Assembly: GCF_031753505.1 (NCBI RefSeq)
Contig: NC_089692.1
Location: forward strand, 620,001-684,000
Direction of reading: 5' to 3'
Source of the DNA: Anomalospiza imberbis
Lineage: Eukaryota > Chordata > Aves > Passeriformes > Viduidae
DNA length: 64,000 nucleotides
Both the position numbers and the translations under genes were made by a program. Below are positions 1 through 13,712 of this stretch, one piece after another. Numbering within the stretch: position 1 is the first letter of the stretch; each line of letters opens with the position of its first letter. The notes under the pieces were generated by a model, which saw nothing but the letters and a program-made list of their open reading frames with translations, was not told the DNA's origin and did not search any database.

Positions 1-299
1 GTCATGTTCTTGAGCTCCCATTGCTGTCAGTCAGCCGCCAGCAAAGGCACAGCGGCTCCCCGGCTGACACTTGTTAGGTCTTGCTGCTAAAAGAAATACG
101 TTGCACATCAGGAGCTCAGCTGAGGTTTGTCTTAAATAATGTAAAAAGGGCAGCACACATATTAAACTTCCTCAAAACCGCACTGGGAACACACCTGACC
201 CAGCTGCAGGGCAGGGAAGGACCAAGGCAAGGTGCAGCCTCTTTTTCCTTCACTGCTGGCTTCCTGCAACACGAAACTCAAGGAGGGCAGGGTTAGAGC
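1..299. other. Non-coding DNA, nothing recognised
   Basis: Mixed-composition DNA upstream of the first CR1 fragment. The open frames here are short, on both strands, and resemble no known protein. I see no promoter, RNA gene or repeat. Confidence 0.5.
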
Positions 300-527
300 A
301 GATATGAGAGAGAAATTCTTCCCTTCCTCCCTGGCAGGGTGGGCAGGCCCTGGCACAGGGTGCCCAGAGCAGCTGGGGCTGCCCCTGCATCCCTGGCAGT
401 GCCCAAGGCCAGGTTGGACACTGGGGCTGGGAGCAGCCTGGGACAGTGGAAGGTGTCCCTGCCATGGCAGGGGTGGCACTGGATGGGATTTATGATCCCA
501 ACCCAACCCCTTCTGGGATTCTGTGGT
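300..527 (+). mobile_element. CR1 LINE fragment, 3' end
   Basis: This is the 3' tail of a CR1 non-LTR retrotransposon in plus orientation. It opens with the GAGAAATTCTTCCCT block and continues through the GGGTGCCCAGAGCAGCTGGGG and GGTGTCCCTGCCATGGCAGG blocks. It ends in a degenerate ATTCTGTG tail near 527. CR1 copies are usually cut off at their 5' end, and this one keeps only about 230 bp with no usable ORF2 sequence. Close relatives lie near 3.4, 36.3, 42.7 and 54.7 kb. The reading frames seen on both strands here are by-products of the repeat. Confidence 0.88.
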
Positions 528-2466
528 TGCAGCTCACAGCCAAAAAAGCTCCTGCCAATCTTTTCCCTTCCACAATCTTGTCTGTTAATTATAAAGCACA
601 ATATTTAAAATGAGCACTTTAAGCAGCTGAAATGGAAGATCTTGCATGGGAAACAAGGATGCAAGAGCCACTCTCTGTTTATATTTTTTTCCCACATCCC
701 AAGCAGACTCTTCATTTTTAAAATGAAGAGTGGATCCAGAAATTATGCTCTCATAAAATGTTCTCTTAATTAACATCTACTCTAACACATGAACTAACAT
801 GAACCAGGAGGAGACAAACACCTCTGGCTTTGAACAACATTTTGGACCCTCAGAAGGAACCCAAGATTACATTGCTGGAAACATTTATAAGAAATTCATA
901 TATGAATGACTGAGATGGATACAGAAATTTTATAGGAATTACGAGAGAACAGTAAAAATGTCTAATTTTAACAAGTAAATTGCACAAATAAATAAAACCT
1001 CTGGATAAGGAATTTCAAAAAGAGAGGCAGCACTTCCTTGGGGGTTCATCAGCTGGCAGCAGGCAGGGTCTAGGTGCATCACCTGTGCTGTCAGTCAGAT
1101 GAAGGGAAGCTCCTTATAGGTCATATTTTAACTCAGTTATAGGCTGGAAAATAATCAAACATTCTGAAATGTAAAATGAGTCAGAGGACCAACTTCTGTC
1201 ATTACAAATTTGTGTGGACATAAAAATGATGTGCATAAAACTTCAAGGGCAAGTTACTTTTATCCAGCTTTTATAGTCTCAACCAAACTGTCATCCAAAT
1301 TTGGTTAGAGAGGTCACTATCAAAAATGCTGGAGATTGTGCAGCCCTTAAGAAACAGAGCACATCCCATCTTCTAAAGCTTTGCAAAAAAAAAGTTTTTA
1401 TAATCTTGCTAAAATTAAGTTGACATTTCCTGAAAGTTACCCGCTTACATTTAACCTTTACCCAAAATTACCTTTTATTCTAAACTCTTCAATAATAACA
1501 TGCATGAGGCGTTAAGGGAAGGTAAAAGCTGGATTTCAGAATCTAGTTATCAGCAGTGATCACAACCAGGAAAATGAAAGTTACTCTGAGAAAGTTCCAG
1601 TAACTCCAGAGGAAAAAAAAAATCAAAAACCCACTGATTTTTGGTCACCATGTAGCAAATATTAAAACTTAGGAGAGATTTGTACTTAAAAGCTCAATTG
1701 GACAATGATGAAATGTCCTGACTACAGAAGGGTATGAAGAATCTGGTGACCTTGGTTGAAATAACTGGAAAGTATTAATTAAATGCTCATGTGATTAGGT
1801 AAATAAAAATTAGAAAGTGAAAACAGTCTAAGGCTGCAGTGCTTAACCTTGCAGCTGAATTCCAAGCTTAAGAATTTGTGAGCCAGGTAGATCAAAAGAT
1901 GTATCAGCAACACAGGAAAAATAACAAAACAATGAATAAAAGGCACGGTATGACTCATTCAGATGTCAGGGAGAAAATGGCATCAGCTTGCAACAAATAA
2001 AGAAAAGGTTAAAAATAAGTTTCATGCATTAAAAAACCATCAGGAAGGCTTAGTTGCAAATTTTCTGATGCCTTTAATATGGCAAGGGTGGACAGCTTTA
2101 ATTAAAAGCTGGCAATTGTGAAAAAAAATTATAATGAATTTTTTCTACAAGCACTTGGTGTTAAATCCACATTTTCTCAGCTTCATGACAGAAGGCAAGA
2201 CCCACAAATCCGTTTTCATCTTGGGGTGAGGGAAACAATGTAACCATTTTAAGAGCCCCAGTGTGATGGAAAAAAGGCTTGTTAGATTCTTGAGTCCATT
2301 GACATTTTTTAAGTAGAAAAAAAAGAGATGGGTTCATTTCTGGATCAGGAGACAACGTAAACAAATGTAAAAGTAACTGTGAGCATGGAACAGCGAGGCT
2401 GGGGGGGGCACCCTACAGGAGTGGCAGTTTCTGGTGGGATGCTGAGGGTTTTCTCAGAGTGATGAA
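528..2466. other. AT-rich non-coding DNA
   Basis: About 1.9 kb of AT-rich sequence with no long open frame and no RNA gene or mobile element that I recognise. Short A runs occur near 1385 and 1613. Confidence 0.5.
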
Positions 2467-2541
2467 CATGGTGCTGGCCCTGCTTGAGCTTCATAATCTT
2501 AAAGGGCTTTTCCAAACTTAATGACTCTGTGATTTTATGAC
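2467..2541 (+). mobile_element. Old CR1 3'-end remnant
   Basis: A short match to the end of an older CR1 subfamily: a TAATCTTAAAGGGCTTTTCC block followed by an ACTCTGTGATTTTATGAC tail. That corresponds to the usual GATCTTAAAGGTC-type block and ATTCTATGAC-type tail with several changes. It is more diverged than the GC-rich CR1 copies in this window, so probably older. The upstream limit is uncertain. Confidence 0.55.
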
Positions 2542-3361
2542 TAAAAGCAGAACCGTGGATTTCACTGCTCTGCCTTACAGAGATGAGCAGCTGTGCCTTG
2601 GGCTCCTAGATACCACTTCAGCCATCAGCTGTGATGAGAACTTCACTCCAACCCCCTGAGACCAAAGTTTGTCTCTATTTAGCTACTTGCCCCAAGTAAT
2701 TAATTCTTTTTCCATGGTAAGGAAATGAAAATAGTCTGATACACCCATGAGCCATTATAAAAGCTATGCGAATATTGCCAAAGCACTATAAATATTCATT
2801 TCAGATTAAAACATTTTGATCAAATTCACACACTTTCAGGTCCTATATCTGCAAATGCTTCCCTGAATCCAGGTTATCAAGTGCATTTGCTGAAAGAGCA
2901 TATTTTGTGTAACTATTCACAGCAGCCTTTCAAGTTGTCATTGCTAATATCTTGTCAGGATCCAAACTCCAAGAATTACACATCCATTTAGGAAACTGAA
3001 GGTTATCACTAATCACTTATACATCACATCAACCCAGCTAAAAATGCACCAAACAGCCCACAAAAAATACCCCAAATAAACACAATTCCACCAACAGTGC
3101 ATGTCATTGACCTTGTGCAAATAGTCAAGTGAGGTGAGAAAAGTTTATCACATACACAAGCCTTTGCTGAGTATTTTACTGAGATTAACTAATTTTCAAT
3201 TACTATGTTAGTATGTAATTATTGCATGAACATACTGCAAATGGAAAAGCAGGATGACCTTTACTAAATGAATTCTTGTAATAAATTAGGTAAAGCTATT
3301 AAAATAATCTAAAAAAATTACTGTATGTTCATAATTACACCAAATCAGCATATTTTTCTTA
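2542..3361. other. AT-rich non-coding DNA
   Basis: No gene or repeat recognised. The part from about 3160 to 3320 is very AT-rich, with several TAATTA/AATTA-type cores of the kind homeodomain proteins bind. That composition alone does not show function. Confidence 0.45.
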
Positions 3362-3647
3362 GAATCATAAAATCACTGAATGGTTTGGGTGGCAAGGGAC
3401 CTTAAATCCCACCCAGTGCCACCCCTGCCATGGCAGGGACACCTTCCACTGTCCCAGGCTGCTCCCAGCCCCAGTGTCCAGCCTGGCCTTGGGCACTGCC
3501 AGGGATGCAGGGGCAGCCCCAGCTGCTCTGGGCACCTGTGCCAGGGCCTGCCCACCCTGCCAGGGAACAATTCCTAATTCCCAATATCCCATCCAGCCCT
3601 GCCCTCTGGCACTGGGAGCCATTCCCTGGGTCCTGTCACATCCACCC
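3362..3647 (-). mobile_element. CR1 LINE fragment, 3' end
   Basis: Minus-strand CR1 tail. Read on the plus strand it begins with the reverse complement of the terminal ATTCTATGATTCT-like tail (AGAATCATAAAATCACTGAA). It continues through the reverse complement of the GGTGTCCCTGCC block and runs out through CCCAATATCCCATCCAGCCC to about 3647. The order of blocks matches the long copy at 36036-36612 in opposite orientation. It is 5' truncated and non-coding. Confidence 0.9.
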
Positions 3648-6600
3648 GTTTAATTTTGACACATAAATTCTGAGGAAAGGAGAATGCATGACCATGATTT
3701 TATGGCAAGGTAGGAGCATCTGTTTGGATAAACCATCATAATCACAGTTAGAATTTCTCATTAGCTCCATCCAGTTGAACACCCAACAGTTCTGCTGTCA
3801 AATCCCAACTAATTGTATCCCAATTTACAGCAATCATTAGCTCCAATTAGCAAACATGATGGCTGCCTCAATGACAAACAGTGAGCTTTTGTAATTCCCC
3901 CCACTTGGGCTGAAATGCAGGTTTGATCAAGATTACTTCCATTGATAAGAAGCCTAATAAGATATATCAGCTCTAGCATTATTTTTATTATTCAACAATA
4001 TAAATTACTTTGCTGCACTGAAACAACAAACACCATGAGAAGCAATCAGGCGACTTCTGATTTCTACTCAGATTTTAGGTCCACAAAATTAGGGAAAAGG
4101 AGACAAGCTGAGCACCAGTTCAGCTCATTAGAAGAATTATTATGATGTTAAGCCATACTGTTGTATTATTCTGCACTCCTGGTAAGATGTGAGCAGAAGC
4201 TCAGGCTGCTATTGGAGCATCTCTGCAGTATTTAGCAAGCACTCCATCCTCCTTCATCACCATTTAGTACCTCTCCAAATAAACAGCACACAGCTAAAGA
4301 GTAGATTCTTCCTGTTCTTGGGAAGGAAGAACTGCAATTCAGTAAATTGATGTTAACTTTTTTCTTGCCTTGCAATAAATACATTTTCAGTACCAGTTTC
4401 AGGTCAGATTTTTAGCTGGAGGTAAAACATCCTGTAACTGCTCCCTGTTAGAGCAGGACTCAGGATGAACCAGCTCCAGCTGGAGGGAAGGCAGGATGGG
4501 GCTCACAGCGTCTTTAGGAAGAGCGCAGCTTTTTCTGGATGGCCAAAATGCCATTGTCAGGATTTCCTCAGTACAGCTGCTGTGCCAAGGCATCACCTGC
4601 CTTTCATCCCAAACTCAGCAAGTTTTAAATGCCTTAAAATGTTCATGTTCTTTTAATTCTCACAGCCTTAAGTATCTTCTGTGCATCTGCACTGGTAACT
4701 CTTTTGTGTTGGCCTAACTCACATCCTGTCCTAAATCCCAAAACCAAAGAACACGTTTTGCTTAATTCATGTGACTTTTGTATGTAGAGAAAGTGACACA
4801 ACTAATAAAATACAAAGCAGTCTCTGAAATACAGCGCAGTAAAGAAAATGGAATATAAAACACTGAGTCAGAACTCTCTCCTGCATACACAAAGTAGAAA
4901 CCAATACTGCAGCCCATTTTCATTAAATGTAACTTTTGGAGAAAGAAGAACAAACAAACAGAACAGAAAATCATGGTAAAGACAATATTGCCAAAGGAGT
5001 ATATATTACTATATATACTATATAGTAAAATATACAATATATTAGGATATAAATTATATGTTTGTCAAGCAGTTTTCTCAACCTACCAGCAAAGAAATGA
5101 TCTGATGCCAGCTGATGCTCACCCTGTATTTGTACTCCATCCCCCCAGTATAAACTCACAGTTTCATTGCTTATAAACCAAAAATGCTGAAAGGGAAATG
5201 GTACCACAAAGGCTCCCATGGAAAGGAATGCTCCTGACATTTGTACCTCCCATCCCTTGCATCTTTCCTCCCCTTAAACATCTACCTTGGTGTCTCATCC
5301 CTGCTCAGCAGCTCGAGCCTGTCCTGTCCTACAGCACCAGTCACAGCTCTGCCCTATTGAAACCCCGGGCAGCAGAGTCTGAAAGAAGCCTGGCAGATCC
5401 CTCAGCTACCAGCAGTAATGAAGAGCTTTCTGCACAGCTGAGAGAGGCTCTAGAGCCATGAGTGCTGCTGGGAGATTTCTTGGTGGGTAAGAGGCGAGAG
5501 GGTGTAGCAGTATCCTCACGTGGGCAGACTCAGACATACACCTGGGAGAGAGGTTTGAGAACTTTTTTTATTTCTTTTTGTCCTACTTCTCCATAAACAG
5601 TCCTGTCTTCAGAAGAACACCACAGCCCTGGAGTAAGTATGTTCTGCACTTATGAGCTTAAACAGAGGAAAATGGAAATGGTGCTTTGCACTGAGGATTG
5701 TATTGCAGGGTGCATGAACGGCACATTGTTCACCAGCAATTAGCAGCATTTCCAACCTATGAAGTGCTTCATTTTGCTAATTTAATAATGATGTAGCTAG
5801 TGAGCTACAGCCCCTGCAGGTTCCGAACTAAAGGACACTGCTGGTCACTGTTACATCCACAGGTTTTTGGGTTAGCACACAGCTTTTATGTAAGAAAAGT
5901 CTTCATCCGTTTTAGATTACTTAGATTGGAAACTCTTCCTGGCTTGACAGAAGGACCTATCTCCCTAAAGCCTCTAGATTTCTAAAACCATGTACAAACC
6001 TATTCAAAGAGATGGGCACAGCCACCTGGGATGGTGTAAAGAGATGAATGGCCTGGATAAAGGCCATAAAACAAGTCACTAAAAGAATCCACAGTGGTAG
6101 GAAAAGAATCCACATTTTTTACTCAGATGTCTCTAGATTAGCAAATGTGCCATTAACCATATAGTCTATCAATCTTTTCTGTCAGTTTTTACAAGACCTT
6201 AAATCCCTTTGCACTGACACCTCTCGGTGTTGGTGATAACAGTGTTTCTTGAAAATTGTGACTCTAGAAATAATGTCGAAAAAATAGCAGAAACTTTAGA
6301 GATGTCTAAATTAGCAATGTCTCACTTTCTCTGGCTCCCTAAAAAATTGGGTTCAGCCTACATCAAAGATGCCTCAGCCCCTCCTGATGGTGTAAGACAA
6401 AAACCTGAGAAGTTTTTCATCTGGCAGAGCCCAAGTCCTTTCTGCCATATGAGTTTTATCCACGAACCGATAAAAACATTTCTTTGCCAGCATACGCTAT
6501 GCTTAAAATAAGGAGCGTTGTTGATACAGCTATCCTGGCAGAACTCTATCAGCAAACACTTTCTGCTGCAGAACAGGACCCAAAACATATCTTCTTCATG

Positions 6601-8433
6601 AGATTTTTTTTTTCTTTTTACAGTTTGAACCACAAAAAAAAGTCCAAACTTGGAGCAGACGGTTTGGTGAGAGTACATTTCTTAAAGAGGTAACATCTCC
6701 ATTTGGAGAAAATTCTGTTTCCTGCCACTGTCCTGACCTATAACTAATTCCAAATAGTAATATTAAAAAATGGAATTGTTTCAGACCTCTGACCTGTGAA
6801 GTCCATCTCTATTCCACAGCTCCGTGAGTCTGTGCTAGTGGATTTTCTCTGTTCCCATCCCTCTGAACAGAGCTACTACTGCTGTTACACAAAGCAAAGG
6901 CTCTCTCACCAACTGCACACACATTTCCATGCTCCATGTGCCTTCCAAGATATCCACATATTCTCCTACAGAGAAACAAGAGGCAGACAAAGAAATAAAT
7001 CTGGCAAGTAGTGTCAACTGAGTCCAAGTGACACCATGTGGGCGTCAGCAGTTCCTCTGAAGTTCAATCTCATGTCTTACCCGAAGACAGATTTGCTGGT
7101 GCCTGAAAACTGTTACATGAGTCATTTACTAAGAATACTAAGGGATGGAATTAATTTTCCTCTGAATTAAAAATTCAAGGTTTTTTTTCTTCCAGGAAAT
7201 AAGTAGCTAAAATTACAGCAAGTCTGTCGCTTTATGATTTTTGCCTGTTTTAGCATCTGAGAAACCATCACTTCAAGGTAGTAAATGTCCTTTCTTTTCT
7301 GCATAAAGGATTGCAACTATTGGATTTATGAGCGAAATAGATACCTAACAACATAATGCCAAAAGAAGCTGGAGAAAATAATAACAGTTCAAGAATAAGA
7401 AAAATAAATATTGCAATTCTATACCGTAGTATCTGAAGAAAATACTTTCAATAAATGACTACCCTGTATTAATTTAATGTTCTTTCTTTTCAAAATCTTA
7501 ATGGTTCCTTGAGATATTATTACTGAGTTTTATCTGAATTTTGTCTCATTCTGTGGTACTCTCACACCTCCTCAAGGAACTTTTTACTACGGGAATAAAA
7601 TTGTTACATTTCCTCTCTTTAAAATGAAGAAACAAGTAGTCAGACCTGAAATAGTCGTATTGAAGTAGTCAGAAAAGAACAAATGAAATACAGGGAACAT
7701 CTTGTGAACTGATACACTTTGAGGAATTTTTACAAAATTTATTCATAAACTTTAAGTACAAGACTATGGACTTCACTAGAGGTCCATTAATCCAATATAC
7801 ACACCTTGGTTTTCCCAGGCTCTGTGGGAATTTAACAAACATGCAATATTTAATTTGAAAGAGCACAATGGATATTTTATAAAGAAAACACCACTGCAAA
7901 TAGAATTTGCCTTCTCTGATCCAAAAGATGGCAAATAAATCTGAAAAGGGTGATTATAAAAAATGAATTCCACTCTTTATTTTCATTTATCAGAATCTTT
8001 TAAGACAAGTTTTGGTCTTCCTTCACTCAAAGGTCCCCATTCCAGTGATGTTTCCTCCAAGTGACTTTACAAGGAACAACTCACCGGGATGTTGTTGGGG
8101 TGGGGCTCAGGACAACCTGGTTTGGAGGGTGCAGGTTCAGGTAATGAAAGCCTGTGCAGCTGAGCTGAGGGGGCTGTGGCAGCTTCATTTTGACCGTTCC
8201 TGAGGAGAAACTCCTCTGGGGAGCGCTTGGGCTGGTGCCACCTGTGGGTTGCGGCAGCAGAAATCCAACACTCCTCACTCAGCTGCCTTGGGCAATCCAC
8301 GGCCGCTTCAAAAGCCTGCTGACTCCATTTGGTTCTGAGAATTTAAACTGGCTGGTTTAATGTTTTGCACAACATTTAGTACTCTGCAAATGTTGAAGTA
8401 TGTAATTATGCTTGAAATCATTAGAATCACAGT

Positions 8434-8449
8434 AAAAAAAAAAAAAAAA
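8434..8449. repeat. Poly(A) tract, A16
   Basis: An uninterrupted run of 16 A followed by a GAAAGAGAGAAAAG purine stretch. I found no retrotransposon body attached to it. Confidence 0.8.
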
Positions 8450-9620
8450 GAAAGAGAGAAAAGAAATGCAAACCAAACAACAAGAGGAGAGCAAAAGGGG
8501 GATCTCTGTGGATCCCTGTAGTGAGTGCACTGGAAACCCTGAACTGAGGTTGGGAATCCACTTATGTGGCACTGAAAACCCTCGCACCTGAGCCAGCTCA
8601 GCAGGAAGAATCTCATGGAGCTGAAGGAGATCAAGAATGTGAGAAGGGAATCCATGGTATGAGAATATTGAAAAATAGACAGTAGAGACATAGGAAAAAA
8701 GATCCAGGCACTGAAAAGGTGAAAGATGAAGCAACATTGGGGTGAAAATTTATAAATAAAGAATTAATTTTATATCGGTCTTTCATCTGAGAAAGGGCAT
8801 ATGGAGCAAAGAGTTCTTCTTGCCTCTAGCACTGCTCAGTCTATTTTATATTTCAGCTCTTATGATGGAGCCCATAAAGAGCTTCCTGCAGGGTCAAACT
8901 TTACATGAAACAAAGACTTTAGGTACAACACCTCCATGATATCTGCCTTTGACTGCATTTAACCCTATTAACCATCCTCAAAATTCTAATGCCTTCCACA
9001 CAAATATGTGCCAGGATTCCTTTGATATCCAAGAATATCCAAAGTTGCTTATCATCCCCTATCCCAATGCTGTAACCTGCCCAAAATTCACTGAAAGCAT
9101 TTCAGAAAAGAGAAACAAGGAACTGGTATTGGTAATACCCCTGCATGAATCATATATGGAGTGGAAGGTCCTTTTCCCCTCAAATAATAAGAAATCCTTG
9201 GGAAATTTCTGGAAGGAGCAGCGATGCACACGCTGTGCTCAGTGTCACAGAGCAGAGCCGAGAGATAATTACCCTGTGAGCACGAGTCAGTGCGGTGTAA
9301 AAAAGGTGCCAAAAATCCCAGTGCTGTCATTAACAGCTGCTGGCTGCTTGGCAGCTGCGAGGGGAGCACAGCCTTGCACTGCTGATGGGCAGATGAGAAC
9401 ACACCTGAACACGGCAGGATATTTATAAAATCTAATCAGGCAGGGGTAAAAATACAGCCATTGCTTCACAAAGACTTGTAGCACGTATTTCAGGTACAAG
9501 ACATTTCATTTTTCCTCTCGAGCTGGCAGTGTCATATTGCTGATCTTTTCCCTGATTAAAAACTGTTTCCAAAAACCTATTAAATAGGTTTTAATAGGTT
9601 TTAATAGGTCTAAGCCCACT

Positions 9621-9668
9621 GGTTTTTTTTGTTTGTTTGTTTGTTTTTTGGTTTTTTGGTTTTTTTTG
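9621..9668. repeat. T/G simple repeat, GTTT-rich
   Basis: A T-rich tract with several GTTT units and longer T runs. It is preceded at about 9577-9610 by a small duplication of the word TTTTAATAGGT. Confidence 0.75.
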
Positions 9669-10852
9669 TATAGTCCTTGGATTGAAACAGGATCAAGGAG
9701 CGAAAGAACCATTAGTGGAACATTTTGTCTATTTGCAGCAGATCTAGTTCCATTGACAGCTATCAACACCAATATTTTTAAGAGTTTCAAAGCACACTAT
9801 AAATAATGGCACTTAAGACAAGGGGTTTCTACTTTCACTTCTATCTTACCATGTAAATTATCAAAGAAATTGCCTCTGTGCACCACCGAATAAAAAAAGA
9901 ATGCCAGGAATTTCTAGACTTCGACTCAGGCAGGCAAAGAAAGACATTGAAAAGGTGCAGCTCCTGAAACACCATCACATGTAAGCAGCGTACAAGTTTG
10001 AGTATAGGAAACCCCAGATGCGCTCTAGAAGAAGAAAAACCTAAAGAGCCATAAGAACAGAGCTTAAGAAATCAAGAAGCACAGACTCTGGAAGAAGAAC
10101 ATATTTGCAATGTAAAAGCCCTGGATGATACTATTAAAAAAAAAAAATCCCATTCCATGTTCCAAAAGAAGAGTACAAATTGAAAAACAACCCCAGTGAG
10201 TGACCCAAGCCTGCCTAAGTCTTGTCCAAACCACATCTGAGTAAAAGATGAAGCATCCCCTTGAAGTAGGTGCAGTTGGTCTTTTAATTACCCTAATCTA
10301 GGCACTTCTCTAATTGGATTAGCTATAGCCTTTCACTAAAATAAAAGTGGTCATGTTTAATTGTACATTACAGCATTTACAACAAATAGCTGTTATTTCA
10401 GCTGATTCATGTACATTTTGTTTTAGTGGCTGCCCAAGTTCTGTAGCCATTTCAAGAGACAACTCGCTAAACTTGTAAAACATTTTAACTTTATCTGATT
10501 TGGCTTTCATCTCTCACACTGAGTTGTAAAACACATTTTTCTTATTCACTAAGCGTGCCACAGACAGAGATTTGGGCTGGAGCCTGATCTACATGACAGC
10601 TGCTGAAGCCATGGACAAGAAAAACTGTATCTGAAATTGGAGGGAGCGGGCTGGGAGCGATAGCACCTGCAGCAGCCAGGAGCTGCTGGGCTGGGTTAAG
10701 ATATATTGCCCTGACTATTGCATTTCATTCTCATGGCAGCAGCAGGCTGAGTGCACTGTTCAGACTTCAGCAGCTCAGATTCTCCTAGAAAGAGGACAGA
10801 GCCAGTTCAGAGGTGCTGCTGCTGACTGAGATTACCCAAGCTGACCTGGCTG

Positions 10853-10956
10853 GTTTAAATCACTGTGTTAATACAAATGCAGGGCTGCTCGTGGTTCCCC
10901 CCAGGTTTAATTCCCTGTTTTAATACAAATACAGAGCTGCTCCTGGTTCCTCCAGC
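10853..10956. repeat. Imperfect 52-bp tandem duplication
   Basis: Two adjacent copies share the word TTAATACAAATNCAGNGCTG, starting at 10868 and 10920, followed by a C/T-rich GGTTCC end. Period is 52 bp with several mismatches, so the duplication is not recent. Confidence 0.65.
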
Positions 10957-13592
10957 CTCCAGCTGCAGTTTCCCAGAGAGGGCATGTCCCTGGATGGGAT
11001 GAACTGGTATTTCCCCTAATACATGCCCCTTCCCATATTTCAACTTTTCCCTGTTTTCCCTTGGTCTTTAGGGGACAGCAATTCTCACCTGGACAGGCTG
11101 GCTCCCTGCTGGTGGCCAGCAGGAGCTCTGGGGACATTCCAAATTTTGGGTGTTTTTTCAGCTGGTGCTTAATCACCAGCGAGATGTGCTGATGTTTGGG
11201 CAGATTCCAGAACCTGGTGTGGTTCAAGAGATATTTCAATTTTACAAGAACATTCTGCAAGGCTCCCAAGATCAGTTGGGGGTGCCTGCAACTGCCCAAA
11301 ATGGGTATGGGGTTGGGAAACAATTAAAAAAACTGTACACACTCCCTCATTCCCACCTCTGAAGGTCATCCAGGAGCACTCTAAGGATGTGAATCCTGAG
11401 CACACACATCGTTTATCCCTGAGAATATGGCTGGGCAAAGAGACACCCAAGACTGACTTGCCCTTTCTATGTGTCTCTCTCTGTAAACCTTGGGAGATCC
11501 TTTCAGATTTTTAAACAGCATTTAATGGACATGGAGAAATGGCAGGAAAATAAGTAAGCATGTAAAAAGATGGAAAGTAGGCAAGAGAGGTCTTGCCAGA
11601 GGAGCTGGAGAGCAGAGGGAGATGGCATTTTCAAAGACTGCAGCACATACAGCAACTTCTGAGAAAAGCTGGGAAAAAAAGTGACCACTCTTAGGGCTTG
11701 AGAGTGTTACAGCTTAATCACCTTAATAGGACCTTTTAGTGGTGAACCCAGTGCAAAATGAGCCTCCCCTTTCCTGGGATTTTCTTTCTCTCAAAGGCTA
11801 AGTGGCTTTACATTTGTCTTTTGCACCTCTCTAAACCAACTGAGCAACCTTCTCTCTAGGCATTATTCTTAAAACTTTGGTAATGTGAACTCAGAGTGCT
11901 CCCTCTCCTTTTCCTGTGTGCAGTTGCTGCATCCACAGTGACAGAACTCTGTTTAAAAGCCTTTTGGCAGACTTTGGGTGCCAACAGCCTTGTCAAAGTT
12001 TCACTCCAGTTTCAAGCAGAGATTGAAAGATTCATGATTCAAATGTCAGATTTGTGTCTGCTCCTCTCCTTACATAACTTGCAAACACAAGTCATCATGC
12101 ATGTACTACACCCACAGCCCCTTTTCTTAGCTAAAATAATACAATGCACTTTGGGAGTTTTGAACTCTTCACCTCAGATGAGGGATTTGAGGATGTGCTA
12201 ACAAAATTATCTGTATGAATGTTTCCTAAAAGAACTGAAACACCTGTCCATGTACTCTCTTATACAGAGCGTGGCTGTCATCTAAAGATGTTCTGCATTT
12301 CTGTCAGGAGCTTTGCTTTGATCAAAGGTAGATAAATCTTGTACTATCTGAATTTCTGTTCATGTTAGTATATAGAAGATATTGTTTATACTGTTGGATT
12401 GTAAGATAGCTGGATAAAATAGAAATAAGTGTAAATTCCTACATTTTAGTCTGACTATCCTCAGGCAGCAAAAGGGAGAATGAAACTGTGCCACATCCAA
12501 AACTCACCAAGTGAAGATCTAAATGAGAACTCTTATGCTCTGAGATGCTCCATGAAGGGCCTGGGTATCCAAACCAAAGGATGCATTACATCCCTCATTT
12601 AGATAATATTTTTAGCTCCTACATTTTTTTCTCTAAGTGCTAAAATATAATAATCTTCTATTTAAAAAATTAAGTTGTGCTAAGCACTTCATTTTCATAA
12701 AGCAATTGTTGGCCTTGGCAGAAAATAGTCTATGATGGAGGTTTTCATTTACAGCACCTTAATTGCTTAATGGCTTTTTAGTCCCTAACTTAGACCTGAC
12801 AATTTCATAGGAAGGAGTCTATGTAAGAATTGCCACTAAACAAACATAAAAGGCACCTTTCTATTCTGTACTCTGTCCATCTTCACTCCACAGCAACAGC
12901 AACAATGGGTTTATATCAGCTTTCTCTCTAAATCAGGAAACACAGCCCAGTTTTCAAGGATTTCCCTTAGCCCTTGTCATCTTTCAGGATGATCTTTTAT
13001 CCACTTCTTAATTTTAATAGGGATACTTATCCCCACTAAATATTCCAAGGGACTCAAAGTCTTGTGTAATTGAATTACCAGGTTTATAGAAAATCACTTA
13101 TAGACAAAATTGCCAAGGTGGGTGTGGGGAAAGAAGGAACATTTCAGCAAGATGTGGCCCATTATGCAAATTTGTCACCACATGCCATACATAATGAATA
13201 AACCTTGTGCTCTTAACACTTTGATTATAGACTATACAGACAATGCAAATTAAAATTCCTGCTGCTCCATAAACGAAATGAGAGGAAATTATGTAAATTC
13301 TAACACATTAGATTGATTTGGTTGAAACAAAACCTGATCCACTTGATGTTTTAGGGGAAGAGCCACAATTACAATGATTGAGAAAGTGCAGTGTTAATGA
13401 AGTGTGTTATTGCTAATCAATTCCTCCTCCTCTGGTAATGGCAAGACCATGAGCTCTGCCACTGCATCATCCACTGCCCACGGAGCCTCAGAGCTCTGGG
13501 GCACACACTGGGGCTGCCAGAAACCCCTGCTGGCACCAGGAACTCACAGGAACTCTGTGACTGACATCCAGGAGGGGTGCGTGTTCTCCAAC

Positions 13593-13712
13593 AGGATCAT
13601 GGAATGCTTTGGGGTGGAAAGGATCCTAAAAATCATCCCCTGCCACGGGCAGGGACACCTTCCACAAGATCAGGTTGCTCCAAGTCCCATCCAGCCTGGC
13701 CTGGAAAACTTT
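13593..13712 (-). mobile_element. CR1 LINE fragment, 3' end
   Basis: Minus-strand CR1 tail beginning AGGATCATGGAATGCTTTGG and followed by the CCCCTGCCACGGGCAGGGACACC block and a TCCAAGTCCCATCCAGCCTGG block. It resembles the more widely distributed avian CR1 tail rather than the GC-rich type at 3.4 kb. It is cut off after about 120 bp. Confidence 0.82.

Larger units (their letters stand above)
3648..13592. other. AT-rich non-coding DNA, about 9.9 kb
   Basis: A long stretch with no gene I can support. It contains an AT-rich patch near 5000-5060, an A16 run at 8434-8449, a T/G tract at 9621-9668 and a 52-bp tandem duplication near 10.85 kb. The longest open frame (8949-9428, plus strand, 159 codons) has no recognisable domain. 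The whole stretch is consistent with intergenic or intronic DNA. Confidence 0.5.

Noticed and set aside
8949..9428. 159-codon plus-strand frame
   Set aside because: No known motif and no promoter or splice signals. An overlapping minus-strand frame is equally plausible, so it may be chance.
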